A stretch of 64,000 nt of DNA from Puccinia triticina. Taxonomy: Eukaryota > Basidiomycota > Pucciniomycetes > Pucciniales > Pucciniaceae. The DNA lies in assembly GCF_026914185.1 (NCBI RefSeq), contig NC_070572.1, positions 3,348,001 to 3,412,000 of the forward strand. The letters run 5' to 3'. The notes under the pieces are model-generated. The model had not been told where the DNA came from, did no database searches, and saw nothing but the letters and a program-made list of their open reading frames with translations. The position numbers were made by a program, and so were the translations under genes. Positions 21,772 through 32,959 of this stretch are shown piece after piece; positions within the stretch are counted from its first letter, which is position 1, and each line of letters opens with the position of its first letter.

Positions 21772-22782
21772 TTAATAAAGCTGCTCACGGCTCTGCAAGT
21801 TGTCGAGTTGGGTCCATACGGGACCGGCGAGGCTTTTTGTCCGAGGAGGATTAACGGATTTCCCGATGGGCTGTCTCACGGCTTTGTAATTGTTTGTAGT
21901 GCGCGCACCCAGACGCTCCTCAGACGGCGCAATCTGGCGGTTGATAGCGGCGGAGTCATCGAACGAACGCGACAAAGTGCCTCCGGACCATCTTCGGTCT
22001 GCCGGACCCGTCGAACGCATGAGGTTTCCCGTCGAGAATTGTTGTTGTGCCCCGAGTGCTTGTGGCGCTTTGATCTCCAGCAATGCATGATTGATCTTTG
22101 CCTGTTCGGCCGCCTTCTCCGGCAGTGTTAATTTACCAGGTACCCAAGTTGAAGAAGACAACCGTCCTCCACTGCCGGTGCTTGGTTGTCGCGTGCCATC
22201 TGGAAGCTCCGTTTGGTGATGTCTTGGGATGAACGCTCCTGTGCCTGTGGGGGTAGCAGTCGAGTGACCCGGGTTGTTCCCAACGGCCACCCTGATTTGT
22301 TGAGTAATGAGCTCAGGCGACATGGTGTTGCGGGCCGGTTGGCCGCTCTTGACCTTTGTAAATGATTGTTGGACAGCAGGGGGCAGTTGATTGGGATATT
22401 GTCGAAAGGCCATTCCTGTGCCTGGGGATGTTCTTTGGTCGTAATTGACGAAGTTGGCCGGATTGCCTCCTCCGCGGGAGGGAACCGTCGAACTGGAGTA
22501 TGACGCCGAAGATCGCATTTGTTCTGCAGAAACCCTGATGTCGGGCGCTGCAGAGAAGGCCTGCATGCGTTCCCCGGCCCGCACGGTATTAGATGATAGT
22601 GCTCGGCGACGAAGCGGGCTGGCCAATCCATGTGGGACTGAGAACCTCAGGCCATTGTGCATCTGCTCTCCGGCTTTTATCGCACCCATCGAAGTCGTAG
22701 AGAGTGGCGTAGGTGCAGAACGAACCGGGGCCAAGACATGATGCCAGGAAACTAACAAAAAGAGGCTAAAGTAATGCTTCAT
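21772..22782 (-). CDS. Secreted disordered protein of the SAP family, 336 residues
   Basis: Function unknown; a candidate secreted effector. The N-terminus is a signal peptide (hydrophobic SLFLLVSWHHVLAPV, predicted cleavage near RSAP at residues 21-24). It is followed by GAIKAGEQM and by PLRRRAL at about 56-62, a dibasic site suited to Kex2-type processing. The rest is Ser/Thr/Gln/Pro-rich without a recognised domain, with only scattered repeats of AGEQM/AGERM/SAEQM form near residues 37, 68 and 85. It is a single exon, ending SREQLY. It shares the leader, SAP and LRRRAL features with the gene at 34090-37390 and part of them with 27303-28469, all on the minus strand. Confidence 0.65.
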   Translation of the reverse strand: MKHYFSLFLLVSWHHVLAPVRSAPTPLSTTSMGAIKAGEQMHNGLRFSVPHGLASPLRRRALSSNTVRAGERMQAFSAAPDIRVSAEQMRSSASYSSSTVPSRGGGNPANFVNYDQRTSPGTGMAFRQYPNQLPPAVQQSFTKVKSGQPARNTMSPELITQQIRVAVGNNPGHSTATPTGTGAFIPRHHQTELPDGTRQPSTGSGGRLSSSTWVPGKLTLPEKAAEQAKINHALLEIKAPQALGAQQQFSTGNLMRSTGPADRRWSGGTLSRSFDDSAAINRQIAPSEERLGARTTNNYKAVRQPIGKSVNPPRTKSLAGPVWTQLDNLQSREQLY

Positions 22783-23630
22783 GACACGAGGAGCGCGGTT
22801 GGATGTCGCTTGTTATTCTGGTTTCTAGCGGTAGCAAGTATAAGGAAAATGAACGTGTTTTCTTGACGAAGCGCCAAAAGGAAGGTGTACGGAAAGGAAT
22901 GACTTGGGGTAAATATTTAAATAAATATTTATTTTTGGGTTTTTTAACGTTGATGGGTTGGTATGATGAGGTGATTATAGCAAAGCGTGATGGGCGGGGT
23001 GAACACAGGCCGCCCGGTGATACGATCTCTTAAAGAGCCCCTTCGTGGTTACCGCATACATCGCTCCTGTTTCGAAATTACATACTCGACCCCCATGAAG
23101 TGATCACACACCGTTCTGCCCGGAGCCCACTGCCAACGAAAACACCAGGCCTCGAAACAGACACTGATACATGTCACAGAGACATCCAGGTGAGAAATCT
23201 TGAAACGGTTAGCAGTGTACGAGCACCCCGGCGAGGTAGAGCCGCTTAAACAAAACAAACAAGCTTCAACAAGAAGCAGGCAGTGCACGCTGGATTGGTC
23301 GGGGAGAGGTATGCGAACCCTGTCGTCGATGCTACGCGGCAACCGTCGGAGTAAATGAGAATTGCCTTGTTAATGTTCGACTCACCAGCTTGGGTAAAAA
23401 AGGAGGTCAAAAACCTCTAGGCAGGCGCAAATCAGAAGCAGAAACAGACATGTATAGAGATGTTAAGTCCCCATACTTTGCTCTTCGGGATGGTCGCAAC
23501 AAGTGAAGGGAAAGTAAATTCCACCATCCTAGGTCCATACTTGAGTCTGAGAGAGCTGTACTTGAGATAAAAAAAGTATGTAGATTGCTATTAGGAAGGA
23601 TAATAACAGTCTGGTTGATCTGAGGTTATG
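22783..23630. other. Intergenic stretch upstream of the secreted gene
   Basis: Likely holds the promoter of the minus-strand gene ending at 22782; an AT-rich patch with TAAATATTTAAATAAA-type sequence lies at about 22910-22940. No gene is supportable. Confidence 0.4.
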
Positions 23631-23632
23631 TA

Positions 23633-25616
23633 TAGTGCATCAAGCCCGTCTGGGCACATGCACAAGTTCGGGGGTGAAAAGCCCAAGCCCGCTTGGCCGA
23701 GCCCAAAGCGCGCGTGGCACACCCGAAACCCCCGCTTGGCACATGGCCAAGTTGGCGGGGTTCGGCACAAAGCCCCGCTTGGCCGAGGCCAAACGAGGGT
23801 GCCACGCACACTAAAGCTCACCATTCCATGGTGAAGGGGTCATCGCACCCCTTCCTCACTGTCATCACTTTCCAGATTTGCATGTTAGGGTTATTCATTG
23901 CTAGCTATATCACATAGATGTATATTACTACTATTTAGATACATTTTTTATCTTTATTTTTATTTTTATTTATTTATCGATGTGTAATACATAATAATAA
24001 TAGTAATAAGCATTAGAATACCTAATTTTAGGAAGGGGCAGCCAAGATGGGCCCAGTGATTTCCTGGTATTCAGAACATGGGCGGTAAAGACGCCGACAA
24101 TGAGAAAAAAAATGGGTTGACTTTTCCGGGGTAATTGCTTCGTTGATTGCGTTCTTGATCTCGGTAACTAAAGCTGTTTGATTGGGCGGCTCTTTTGATC
24201 GGACATAGGTTTTAATCGAGTGAAAGCTGTACTCGATTGGATTGAGGAACGGGGAGTATTTCGGAAGGAATTCGATCTGAATCGATTTCGAGGTGCTGAG
24301 CGATTGTCGGACCTCGTCAAAGCGCTCGCCTCGGTGGATCGGAGCATTATCGATGATGATTATAGAATCGGGAGGAAGCCTAGCACCAAGGCTCCCAAGG
24401 AAGAGGCAGAACTGATCCGCACCTACCCCCTTAGCCTTGGTGTTGTCCGCGTTGAGGAGTTCGTGATAGACGAAACCCTCCTCCGACAGGGCACCTATCA
24501 AGGTCACCTGCTTCGCCTTGGGTACAAGACTCAAGACAGCAGGTTGGCCTTGATTCAACGCAAAAGTCAGCAAGAAACCAAAAAAGAAAGGAAGAGAAAA
24601 CACCTACCGGAGGGAGCATATCCGTGAGATCGACCCGAGTGAAGATCGAATCCAGCCTCATCGACGTACACGACCTTCCGCCCAAGATCAAGCCCACGGC
24701 GATTCACAAAATTAGCCCGTTGCTGAGTAAGGTAGGGCTGATTCCACGACGCCGGTATGTTGGTAGCCTGTTTCCATGATATGTCCATATCATGGATCAG
24801 GTTGCTGATTGCCTGAGTCGATATTTTGACGTCGAACTCGTCCTTGAGGAACTTAGCAAGCTCTGGAAGTGTAGTCGAGGATCGCTGATCAAGCTGCATG
24901 AGGATCTCAGTCTTCATCTCGTCGGTGAACTTGCTGGGGCGTTTTTTTTGCGTCTTGACAAGGTTTGGATCTTCAGCTTTGATACGCTGAATTTGACGTC
25001 GCGATACTTTGAAGGTTTTCTCAGCATCAACCACCTTCATACTGCTTCCAATAACATTCTTGCGTATGAGTTCGCGGACCTCGGGTTTAATCATTGCATT
25101 CGGTTTTCGTTCTTTATGGGCAAGTCGATCGTTTTCGTAGGTTCGTTTATCATCGATCTTGGCTTTGGCCTTTTTGATTACTTCCTGTTGAGCAATCTTC
25201 TTGTTCACATCCCGCAGATCCTCGACGAGCGCCTTGGCCTTTTCTTGATTTGCCTTGAGCTCCAGTTCCTCGGAGGTGGACATCTACAAAAAAGTGGTCA
25301 ACAAGAAAAAAACCCTCAATCAGAAAAATGGACTCAGCAGTCACTAAGTAGTAGAAATTTACTCACCTGGAAAGATTTTTTGTTCTTGTGTTGTTGTTGA
25401 GTGGGTGTGGTGGGTGGTTGAGGTGTAGTTGCCGGCACGGCTGCCGGTGATCTCATCGGCCCAGAGCTTGGGGCCGGCCAGGCAAGACTTGGGCATGTGC
25501 CAAGATCCGCGGCCCGCCCAACCTCCCCGATCAAGCCCCCTGGGCACCCCCCAAACCCCCGGTGGCGCTCGGCCACGCGGGACTGGGGCATGTGCCCAGA
25601 CGCGCTTGATGTACTA
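23633..25616 (-). mobile_element. Complete Tc1/mariner-type transposon, 1,984 bp
   Basis: The terminal inverted repeats are 29 bp with two mismatches. Left end TAGTGCATCAAGCCCGTCTG; inverted right end TAGTACATCAAGCGCGTCTG; both continue GGCACATGC. Both ends are flanked by TA (23631-23632 and 25617-25618). Further inward, CCCGC.TGGCCGAGC is also mirrored. The element contains one transposase gene (24028-25283) that is open once an intron is removed, so it may be autonomous. Confidence 0.9.
24028..25283 (-). CDS. Tc1/mariner-type transposase (two exons, 398 residues)
   Basis: Cut-and-paste transposase acting in the nucleus on the element's own inverted repeats. Exon 1 (25283-24608) encodes a Lys/Glu-rich coiled N-terminus, then a helix-turn-helix region around KVSRRQIQRIKAED and a second HTH-like part (TTLPELAKFL), ending YAPSG. 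A 59-base intron (24607-24549; GTAGGT donor, CTGAC branch, CAAG acceptor) joins in phase 1 to QPAVLSLVPKAK. The catalytic residues are visible: VVYVDEAGFD, IIIIDNAPIHRG, and the Glu in YSPFLNPIEYSFH. Thirty-eight residues separate the second Asp and the Glu (DD38E). No stop or frameshift is seen. Confidence 0.9.
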
Positions 25617-25618
25617 TA

Positions 25619-26282
25619 TTTGTTTGTAAAAAAAAAGGAATCAAAGTATCATAATTAGGATTCAGGAAGTTAAATGGAGGACTTCCCGTCGAGTCTGGGA
25701 GCCTCCCAGATCTCAATTTACACACCCAAATTCTTAATTTTTGACAAAAAGGGAAATGTTTTCCTAGCCCTACAGTTCATTACTTTCATGTGCACTGGTT
25801 GAGTTTTTGATAGGTGTGTTAATTTAGGATTTAGAGGGGCATCTAGAGCTCTCTAAATGATGACGGGAAGTCATCCAATAATGGCAGGAGTGCAAGTTCC
25901 TTGCAGCTCACATTCACTATCACTATTAGGTTTGTTGCTATTCTTACTAGCCACATCTTGTGTCAGTTTTCTCTTCCCCAAAACCTTGTGTCTAACTACC
26001 ATCTTCTCAGATGCAATCTGTGCCAGAACCTTGATGTGATTTTAATTTACGTAATCGTGATTTTGTCCAATGTTTTGCAACTTCTGCATGTTGATTAGTT
26101 CACTGATAACCCCTTGTAGAAAATCAAATGTCTGCAGGGCCTCCTGTTTGCCATACTTATCAAATTTGATTCATTGATTTTGGAACAAGTATACTCTATC
26201 TGCAATTGTCTCACAAATGATGCCTCAATTTTCAAAGAGTTCATATGAACACTGGTCTCTGAAAAACACAGTTTAACATTAA
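25619..26282. other. Intergenic stretch, no supportable gene
   Basis: Short open frames only. No domain or RNA gene recognised. Confidence 0.4.
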
Positions 26283-26428
26283 GGCCCAGTTTGGATGCAT
26301 TTTTATCCATCAGCAATATTCATAAATGGGCTTCCATTTGATGAATAAACTCCACCAATGTAGGGTTTGTGCATTGTAAATTTACCCATTTATGACATAT
26401 AACAGGGACTGGGTGTCCAAACAGGGCA
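26283..26428. mobile_element. PIF/Harbinger-type MITE, 146 bp
   Basis: The ends are GGCCCAGTTTGGATGCA and, inverted, TGCCCTGTTTGGACACCCA. Both sides are flanked by TAA (26280-26282 and 26429-26431), the 3-bp TWA duplication of PIF/Harbinger elements. The interior is AT-rich and non-coding. Confidence 0.7.
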
Positions 26429-26746
26429 TAAGCACCCAATCCCCTTTCTGAAAATAAATTCATCAATAATGTCATGAACACAAACCAGTCCAAACAACCT
26501 ATCTGCTTTTTTGAAAAGATTTCTGTAGCATTTTTTTTCTGCTATGTTCCCTGCAACAGAACATATGTCCTAACTAAATATCTGGTTGAATTTTTGGCAA
26601 ATTGTTTGGTATATCAGTTTTGGAAGGAAAAAATGGTATTTAATTGTCATGAAATGGTCCATGCCTCTTGACATATGCACATGAACAAAGAAAAAGTGAG
26701 AAGCATAAGTGTCTGTGTATCATTTAAGTTTCTTTCAAGAATTTGA

Positions 26747-26907
26747 GGCCCTGTTTGGCTGCCGCGTTGTACGTCATAAATTGTCAAATTTATGACGCGC
26801 GACCCCCGGGGGTTTCAAAGTTTTGGTGGCAACGGGGGGCAAACTTTGGGTCGCGGCGTCATAAATTCAACCATTTATGATGTATAACGCGGCAGCCAAA
26901 CGGGGGT
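26747..26907. mobile_element. Related GGCCCTGTTTGG MITE, 161 bp
   Basis: Left GGCCCTGTTTGGCTGCCGCG is mirrored on the right by CGCGGCAGCCAAACGGGGG. GTCATAAATT and ATTTATGATG pair inside. It shares the GTTTGG terminal word with the element at 26283 but has no clear TSD. Confidence 0.65.
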
Positions 26908-27302
26908 ATAATAATGTAGCAGAAAGAAGTGAAATGGTAACAGTAGGTAATTTAACTGATTGTTGAAGCAGAAAAAGGGAATATGATCCAGGTTGAAACT
27001 GGCTAATTGATGAAAGAGGTCCAGTTTGGTTGATTGGTTGTAACTTGTTGTAACAGCTTTGATCCAGTTTCTGTGAAACTTGAATCTTCCAGGTTCATCT
27101 TGAAAAAAGATAGATATGTACATGGACTGAAACCATCAAATAAACAGTGAATCTGAAGACAATTTGTCCTGGAGGTGTGTAATGCTAAAAATTGCCTGAG
27201 GAATTATAGGATTTGAAAGTGAACATGTGGTCAGAATATGAATGCATCCTAAAGTTTGTAGGGAAAGGCATGAGTGTTTTATAATGATCCTGGAAACTAA
27301 TT

Positions 27303-28469
27303 CTAAGGTTTTGGGCTCCCAAAGTTAGTTGATTTGGCTGGTGGGAGTACCGGAGGGTACAATTCTTTTAAAACTGCTTTTTTGGGATCTGGTTTCTTGG
27401 GCTTGCTAATTGTGTTACTGAATAGCTCTTCAATAGTCATGCTTGTTGGTGATAGAACAGGCTTCTTTATTTCCCCTTTTTTCCTTCCCATAGATGCCAA
27501 CAGTGGAGACGGTGTTAAGCCATTGTGAACTTCTTGATGAGACCTCTGTTCTGTTGGCTTGAAAGATTTCAGAAGCGACGAACTTGGAAAATCATATTGT
27601 GACGGTGTTCTAGTGTGTTCCATAACAGTAGCTTCAGGGGGAACTGGCGGCAGAGGGTGACCACTTGGAATCGTTCGCTGGGCTGGCTTTGCATTTTTCT
27701 GAAGGAAGGGCGAAGTTGCACGGGAACCAACTGGCAGATTTTCTGGAGTCCGAAAGAAAATGGAATCTTTTGGCTCAGCAATAGAAGTCTTGGATGCTCC
27801 ATTGCCACCTTCCGCAGCTGGATGCGGAAGAGGAACTTTGTGATTATTTGCCAATGAGTGTGGCAGAGGGTTTCTGTTTTTCCTATGGGAGGCCACAGCT
27901 GCGTTGAAACTGGATGGTGAAGTCTCTTGAGTCCGAAGTACGCGATTTTTTGTTCGGGATGGCTTGCTGAAAGCAGTTGAACCTTCATACAAAGAAGTAG
28001 GAGGTGCTTTAGTCCCATATCGCTCATCTGGATGCGGAAGGGGGATATTAAGATTATCCGCCAATGGGGCCTTCTGCTTGATGTCCCGCTCTGGCTTTGG
28101 TAGAGGCTGAGGTTGAGACCTATCTGATTGGATGGGTGTCTTGGGAGGTTTTTGCCCCGCAGTCAGCTTGGAGGATGTGGTTGGTTGAGATGGCATATGT
28201 TCTGCAGGTGCAGGTAATTTCATTTACAAATCATCCGTGGCTGGCCTGAAGTTGGGATTAGGAGTCCTGTGTAGCGTTGCATCAATTCCCTTGGCTTCTG
28301 AGAAGGGAGAAGGGCTGGGCTGCGGGAGATTCGTCAATTTTGATACGGTTTTTGCACCTTGATTAAACATAGGAGCAGAGCGGGCCGGGACCGCTATCTG
28401 ATGAAAAGAGAGTGATAGGAAGATGAGGTGTATGGCATTGGAGACAAGATAAATGCGGTTTTTTATCAT
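27303..28469 (-). pseudogene. SAP-family secreted protein with an in-frame stop
   Basis: The frame begins with a signal peptide (IHLIFLSLSFHQIAVPA) and RSAPMFNQGAK. It then reaches an in-frame TAA at 28224-28226, followed immediately by ATG, and stays open to 27303. Without the stop the product would be 388 residues, rich in Pro, Ser and Lys. Two internal repeats of about 60 residues each contain PLPHP and RT.E..P/S. The relic at 51777-52165 reads through the equivalent position (ERPSEDNPKWK..QPTTSS), so the stop looks like a mutation. A GTAAAT donor overlaps the stop, but no acceptor within a plausible distance restores frame. If it were expressed, only the first 81 residues would be secreted. 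Confidence 0.6.
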
Positions 28470-28589
28470 TGTTCATACACCTTCCTCCTAGTGACGTGCA
28501 AAAAGGAATGTCTGATGAAAGATTGCTTGTAGTTACCCGGTTAAATAGAATATGTCTTTGTTTTTGTATTAATGTTTTTCTGGCGGATA

Positions 28590-28679
28590 GCAAGGAATGT
28601 GGGCTTAGCAAGGAATGTGGGGATAGCAAAGAATGTGGGGATAGCAAAGAATGTGGGGATAGCAAAGAATATGGGGATC
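28590..28679. repeat. 18-bp tandem repeat, five units
   Basis: Five units of GCAAAGAATGTGGGGATA type, in the upstream region of the secreted gene ending at 28469. The period is a multiple of three, which creates the open frames seen on both strands. Confidence 0.9.
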
Positions 28680-28834
28680 TGTCAGGTTTTGAAGCCCTCT
28701 CAGCTCTCCTTATCAAAGATAGCCTCTTGCTGCCAGAGCACCCTCGAGGTTTTCTAATGTTTCATCCAGAAAGACTGAGCCCGGTTGTCATGTTTCATTT
28801 CAGTTTGAGCGATCATCTAAACTTGCAACCATAA

Positions 28835-29400
28835 CATGATGGAAGTCCCTCAAGAGCACATTCGGACTCCTGGACAAGTAAGCTGGAAGTTGCCAGTCAG
28901 AGGGAAGCAGGTGCTTGACCACCTTTGTTAGTCCGCTACACGCTGCCAGTCAAGAAGAGTTGAAGGTTCTGCTTCACATAAATGGTACAATAATACCCTT
29001 TGCCATTTGGAAAAATATTTATCCTTCCCTCGAGCTGGACCACGGAATCAAAGTGTCCAATGCAAAGAGTTATACGGTTCAAATCAGTATGAAATGTTTT
29101 TTTTATGTATGACCATCAGGCCCAAAGCAAACTAATCAACTTCAAAATGGTTTTAGGCATAAAATCAAGCCAGATTACCCGGTACAAGCAGCTGTTGGGC
29201 AGAATTTTTCAAAGTCCTGTACTTTCCTGATTTTGAACTTCAGTCCATCCTTCAGGTGGCAGGCAGGAGCCTCCTGTAAAAAACCTGGGCTTCTGAAACT
29301 ACAGGGTCTCTGTCACTAAAAACATCACAGACTCGGCTGGCCTTATATGAGCAAGTTGATTTGGTCATTGATAAGTGTTCATCAATCCCTTCAAAATGGT
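28835..29400. other. Intergenic stretch, no supportable gene
   Basis: No feature recognised beyond short open frames. Confidence 0.4.
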
Positions 29401-29419
29401 TCCACATTGTGCAAATTCA

Positions 29420-29920
29420 ATGTACACAGCGGGGCAGATCGGGCAAAGCCGATGCGTCCAGCTGGCGTCCCAGCACTCCATGCGCCACGGTGGCGTAACA
29501 GGGACCCAGGGCCGTACAGGCGCCACTCTGTCATGCTAGGGGGCGCCACCGGGACTGTGGGCATAGGTGGCGCCCCTCGGGCGCCACTGAGATGCCACCA
29601 ACCTGGGCGCCAGATGGCCGCCCCGGTGAGATGCCAGCGTGACGCACCGGTAGGGGAGGCGTCACCGCCGGCTGTCACGGGGGCGTCCATGCGGGTCGCC
29701 TGGCTGACGCAGGGGTCCAGATGGCGCCACTGGTTATGGGCAGCCGCCACTGCGTCCTGGGGTCGCCGGAGCGGCTAGGACGCCCGATGGGCTCCCCGTC
29801 CAGGTGCGGGCGATCAAAGGGCCCATGAGCCGCCATCCAGTCGGCTTGGCTCCGGCAGGCCCGCGGCATGGATGAGGGTGGGCAGTGTCTGTGGTCCTCG
29901 CCCCGGCTCCCCCTCAGATG
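29420..29920. other. GC-rich island, unassigned
   Basis: A block dense in GGCGCC, GGCGTC and GCGCCAC words on both strands, with sharp edges against AT-rich flanks. Open frames on both strands are antisense pairs of similar length, which is expected from composition rather than coding. It resembles 32960-33500 in wording and may be a dispersed element. Confidence 0.45.
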
Positions 29921-30258
29921 CCTCAGACAAAATATGTACATACAACAGAGCCCCTTCGTTTCGCCTCATACAAAGGTTGGCAAAACCGGGAGACCTGTTT
30001 AGATGGGGAACCAGCCTCCGATGGCTCCAATTCAGAGGCTGAGGCAGATGCAGAGGGGATTACCGACTCGGATGAGTCGGTTCAGGTTCGCAATCTTTTC
30101 TAAATCATTTATCTTTTGTTTTTCATTTCATTTCATCAAATAAAAATCTTTACGCGCTCAAAACAATAATCGTGAAGAAAAAGACTAATTGTCTTTGCGC
30201 GTCCTTCCAACTCCATTGTCTCATTTATCCAAATCACCCATCTGCGCTTTCGTTGTCG

Positions 30259-30408
30259 CAGGTGTGTTGTCGAAATAGTCGAGTCGTTTTCCTGAGCTTG
30301 TCACTCAGAATTATAATTTTCAAATCCATCTTTCAGGTGTGTTGTCGAAATAGTTGAGTCGTTTTCCTGACCTTGTCACTCAGAATTATAATTTTCAAAT
30401 CCATCTTT
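30259..30408. repeat. 75-bp tandem duplication
   Basis: Two 75-base copies of CAGGTGTGTTGTCGAAATAG-led sequence with three differences. Each ends in a TTTCAGGTGT word resembling a splice acceptor followed by a donor. Confidence 0.9.
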
Positions 30409-30450
30409 CAGGTGTTGAACAATTCTCCCAAATCTTACACTCCAGTAGCG

Positions 30451-31311
30451 TCAAATCGACGGCAAACTCGTTGAACAGGATCTGCTCGTCGGGGGCGTAC
30501 TCTTGCGTCCTTTTCGTCGGCGGCTGTTGAGGGGGGGAGCCCAATGGCGCCATGGGTATACGCCGGTCTGTTTTGCTGGCCCAATGGAATGGTATGAATG
30601 GATGATGACTTGTTTAACGGGCCGCCTGGCCTGGGCGGCCCCCGGAGATTGGGGCACCGGAGCTTGGGGGCCGGCGGGCCCCGCCGGCCCGGAACATATC
30701 TGATGACTAGGCCCGGCCCGCGCCAGCCCTATCCAATTCCAATCAGTGTTAGGACCCTGGGATGCGGCCCAGCGGCCAATCGGGGGGCTTGACCATGTCT
30801 GACCAGACCTAACCCAGACCTGGGAGGAATTGAATAAAACTTCTTTAATTCCGAAAAGAGAGGCAGTTGCGATGATACATGCAATCAGCAACGGTTGATC
30901 ATCCACCAGGACCACAACAGCGTAAAAAAACTTAACCACGTTGTAGAGCATATTGGGTTCTTGCACCTTCTGAATTCGCGGCTTGGCCAGCGGGTACACC
31001 TCATCAACACTGGGATGTGTGTTCTTCGGTGAGCACCTGCCCACCAGGAGGGATTTCACTATGGAGAAGTCCGTACCAGCTAGCCGAGAAAGGCTGCTTT
31101 TGGCGGACGGCAGGGAAGTGTATTGGCTGGCCGGACAACAGAAGGTGTCTTGGCTCGCCGGGCCCGGGGGAGGTTGCTCCCCAGCAACCACCTGCACATG
31201 CACGCTTGCCGAGGATGATTCCTTCCCACCGGACAGAATTCTCGACGCTTGTACATGCCTGCCAAGGAAACTGGCCATCAAATGGAGTACATACTCCCTT
31301 CTCCACTTCAT
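30451..31311 (-). CDS. Uncharacterised open frame, doubtful
   Basis: A 286-codon minus-strand frame with one hydrophobic stretch (VVVLVDDQPLLIACIIATASLF) around residues 130-155 and a Gly/Pro/Ala-rich, GC-driven C-terminal half. I recognise no family. A second minus-strand frame overlaps it upstream (31004-31492), and a plus-strand frame covers much of it. The AT-rich part with the hydrophobic segment may be a genuine exon of a decayed gene; the GC-rich tail probably is not. Confidence 0.2.
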   Translation of the reverse strand: MKWRREYVLHLMASFLGRHVQASRILSGGKESSSASVHVQVVAGEQPPPGPASQDTFCCPASQYTSLPSAKSSLSRLAGTDFSIVKSLLVGRCSPKNTHPSVDEVYPLAKPRIQKVQEPNMLYNVVKFFYAVVVLVDDQPLLIACIIATASLFGIKEVLFNSSQVWVRSGQTWSSPPIGRWAASQGPNTDWNWIGLARAGPSHQICSGPAGPAGPQAPVPQSPGAAQARRPVKQVIIHSYHSIGPAKQTGVYPWRHWAPPLNSRRRKGRKSTPPTSRSCSTSLPSI

Positions 31312-31513
31312 GACCGCTTACATCGGCGGCCATCAAGAGGGGTTCCTGAAACCCGAAGAGGCATTCTTGTGCCGGGCAGGCAAAATGTGGACTTTGAACA
31401 CCTTTTGCAAGCTTCTTTGAAAGAGTAAGGCTGGGTGGGACAATCATTGCAAGATCAGCAATGTGTAGGTTCTCAGGCCATTTTTTTAGCAAATAAAGAA
31501 GTTTTATTTCGGG

Positions 31514-32731
31514 GTGCCAGACCTGGGACCTGGGTTAGGTCAGGGGATATCATCTCCCCGGCTCCAAGGTAACCACCAACTCTCCCACAATTCCGGCCCC
31601 AATACGGACGGATCTTCCTTGACCCAACCTCCCACGCCTGCGCCCTACTCAAGACCACGCACCGGCCCAGCTCACCCCCCCCCCCCCCCCACGGAATGTC
31701 GTCACAGCCCCGCCGGGCCTCCTGCGACTGCCACCCAATCGACCCCTGGGCCCACACGCAGGGGCCGTTCCCCCAGCGATCTCGGTGAGCACTCCCACCT
31801 CCGTCACTATTCCCCCTTGGCAAACCTGCTGACTCCTGCTACCCTCGACATCGTAGCAGCGGGGCCCAAGCGAGCCGCCCAACGACAACGGACCGGTGCG
31901 GGTGGGATCCCCCCTGGGGGGAACCCATTTCTCCCATTAAGGCCCCCGCCTCAACAACTTCCCCTCCCCCTCGATGCTATTGTTTTGCCCCCCAACAAGC
32001 GATTCCTGGCCGACCTCGGAGGGGTCACGATTGTCCCAGACGATCTCGCAACCGATTTCAATGAGGTCAGTGGTCCTGAATCGCTGGGCTTATCACCATG
32101 AGCCCTGAGCCACTGACTCATCCCACCCCTCGCTTTCCCAAGCCCAGATGACCGAGCACGACCGCAATGTAGTCGTCTTGTCAACCTTGAGAGCAGTTCT
32201 CTCAAGGTTGGACTCATTAACTCGTTCCCCGGCGGCCCTAAATGGTCCACAGGCCCCCGCTGCGGCCGACGTGCCCCTGGCGGAACAGATCCGGAGGTTC
32301 CTTTTCCTCCCGGCAGACAAGGTAGGACCCCTCGCAGACTCATCAGTAGCCCTCCTGACGACCATCATCCTGACGCCCCCCTCTCCTGGCTTAGGAGCTC
32401 ATGCGGGTCGCAGCCCGCGAGGCCATGATGGTCCCAAATCTCAATGCCTACGCCAATGAGAATCGCGAGCGCTCCCTCTTCCGGATGGTCATGGTAAGCA
32501 TTGGTACCACCCCTCGCACGTCCGTGCGCGATGCTAACAATCTTCCATGCCTGCCCGCAGACTCACAATCTGACATTTTTTCCGTATTGTAGGTGGCATC
32601 GCCTGATTTGCCAGAAGGACGCCGAACTCTTCGGTGAGTCCCCCATGTTGGACGACTTAGATAAATCGGCCTGTGTTTGCCTGTCCAAGGCCGACGTCAG
32701 GGCCCTAGCTACCGAGATCGCCGAGATGTGA
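31514..32731 (+). CDS. Intron-rich gene of unknown function (four exons seen, 5' end uncertain)
   Basis: Exons 31514-32065, 32148-32321, 32395-32493 and 32561-32731 join in phase 0 without stops (donors GTCAGT, GTAGGA, GTAAGC; acceptors CCCAG, CTTAG, GCAG). The first exon opens at a GTG, so the true start is further upstream or missing. The N-terminal half is Pro/Gly/Arg-rich and crosses a poly-C tract. The C-terminal half holds LAEQIRRFLFLPADK, AYANENRERSLFRMVM, RWHRLICQKDAELF and VCLSKADVRALATEI. No known domain is recognised. The end resembles the end of the gene at 38937-41061 (M.H...F....W/Y.RLI...., then CL/LPS.ADV/KEV.A), which suggests a common family. Confidence 0.5.
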
Positions 32732-32959
32732 ATGCCCTTGTGATTGGTCCCCCCCTCCCCCCCCCCAAAAAAAAAACATTCATTAGACATGTTCCCTCCT
32801 TCTTGCCACCCCCTCAATATTGTGTCTCCCCCGTTATATGTGTATCTAAGTAGATGTCAGTGTACTTAGAAACCGTTGAGAAATGATCAAGATCCCCCCA
32901 AACGTTGACCATGTGCGCTATTGCATGTGAGGGCCACCCACCCATCGGCCAAACTGGAT

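Noticed and set aside
28165..28230. Short intron removing the stop at 28224
   Set aside because: The in-frame option would be only 26 bases; the 61-base option breaks the frame.
28363..28834. Frames with SLLSPH or KECGDS repeats
   Set aside because: Shadow frames of the 18-bp repeat.
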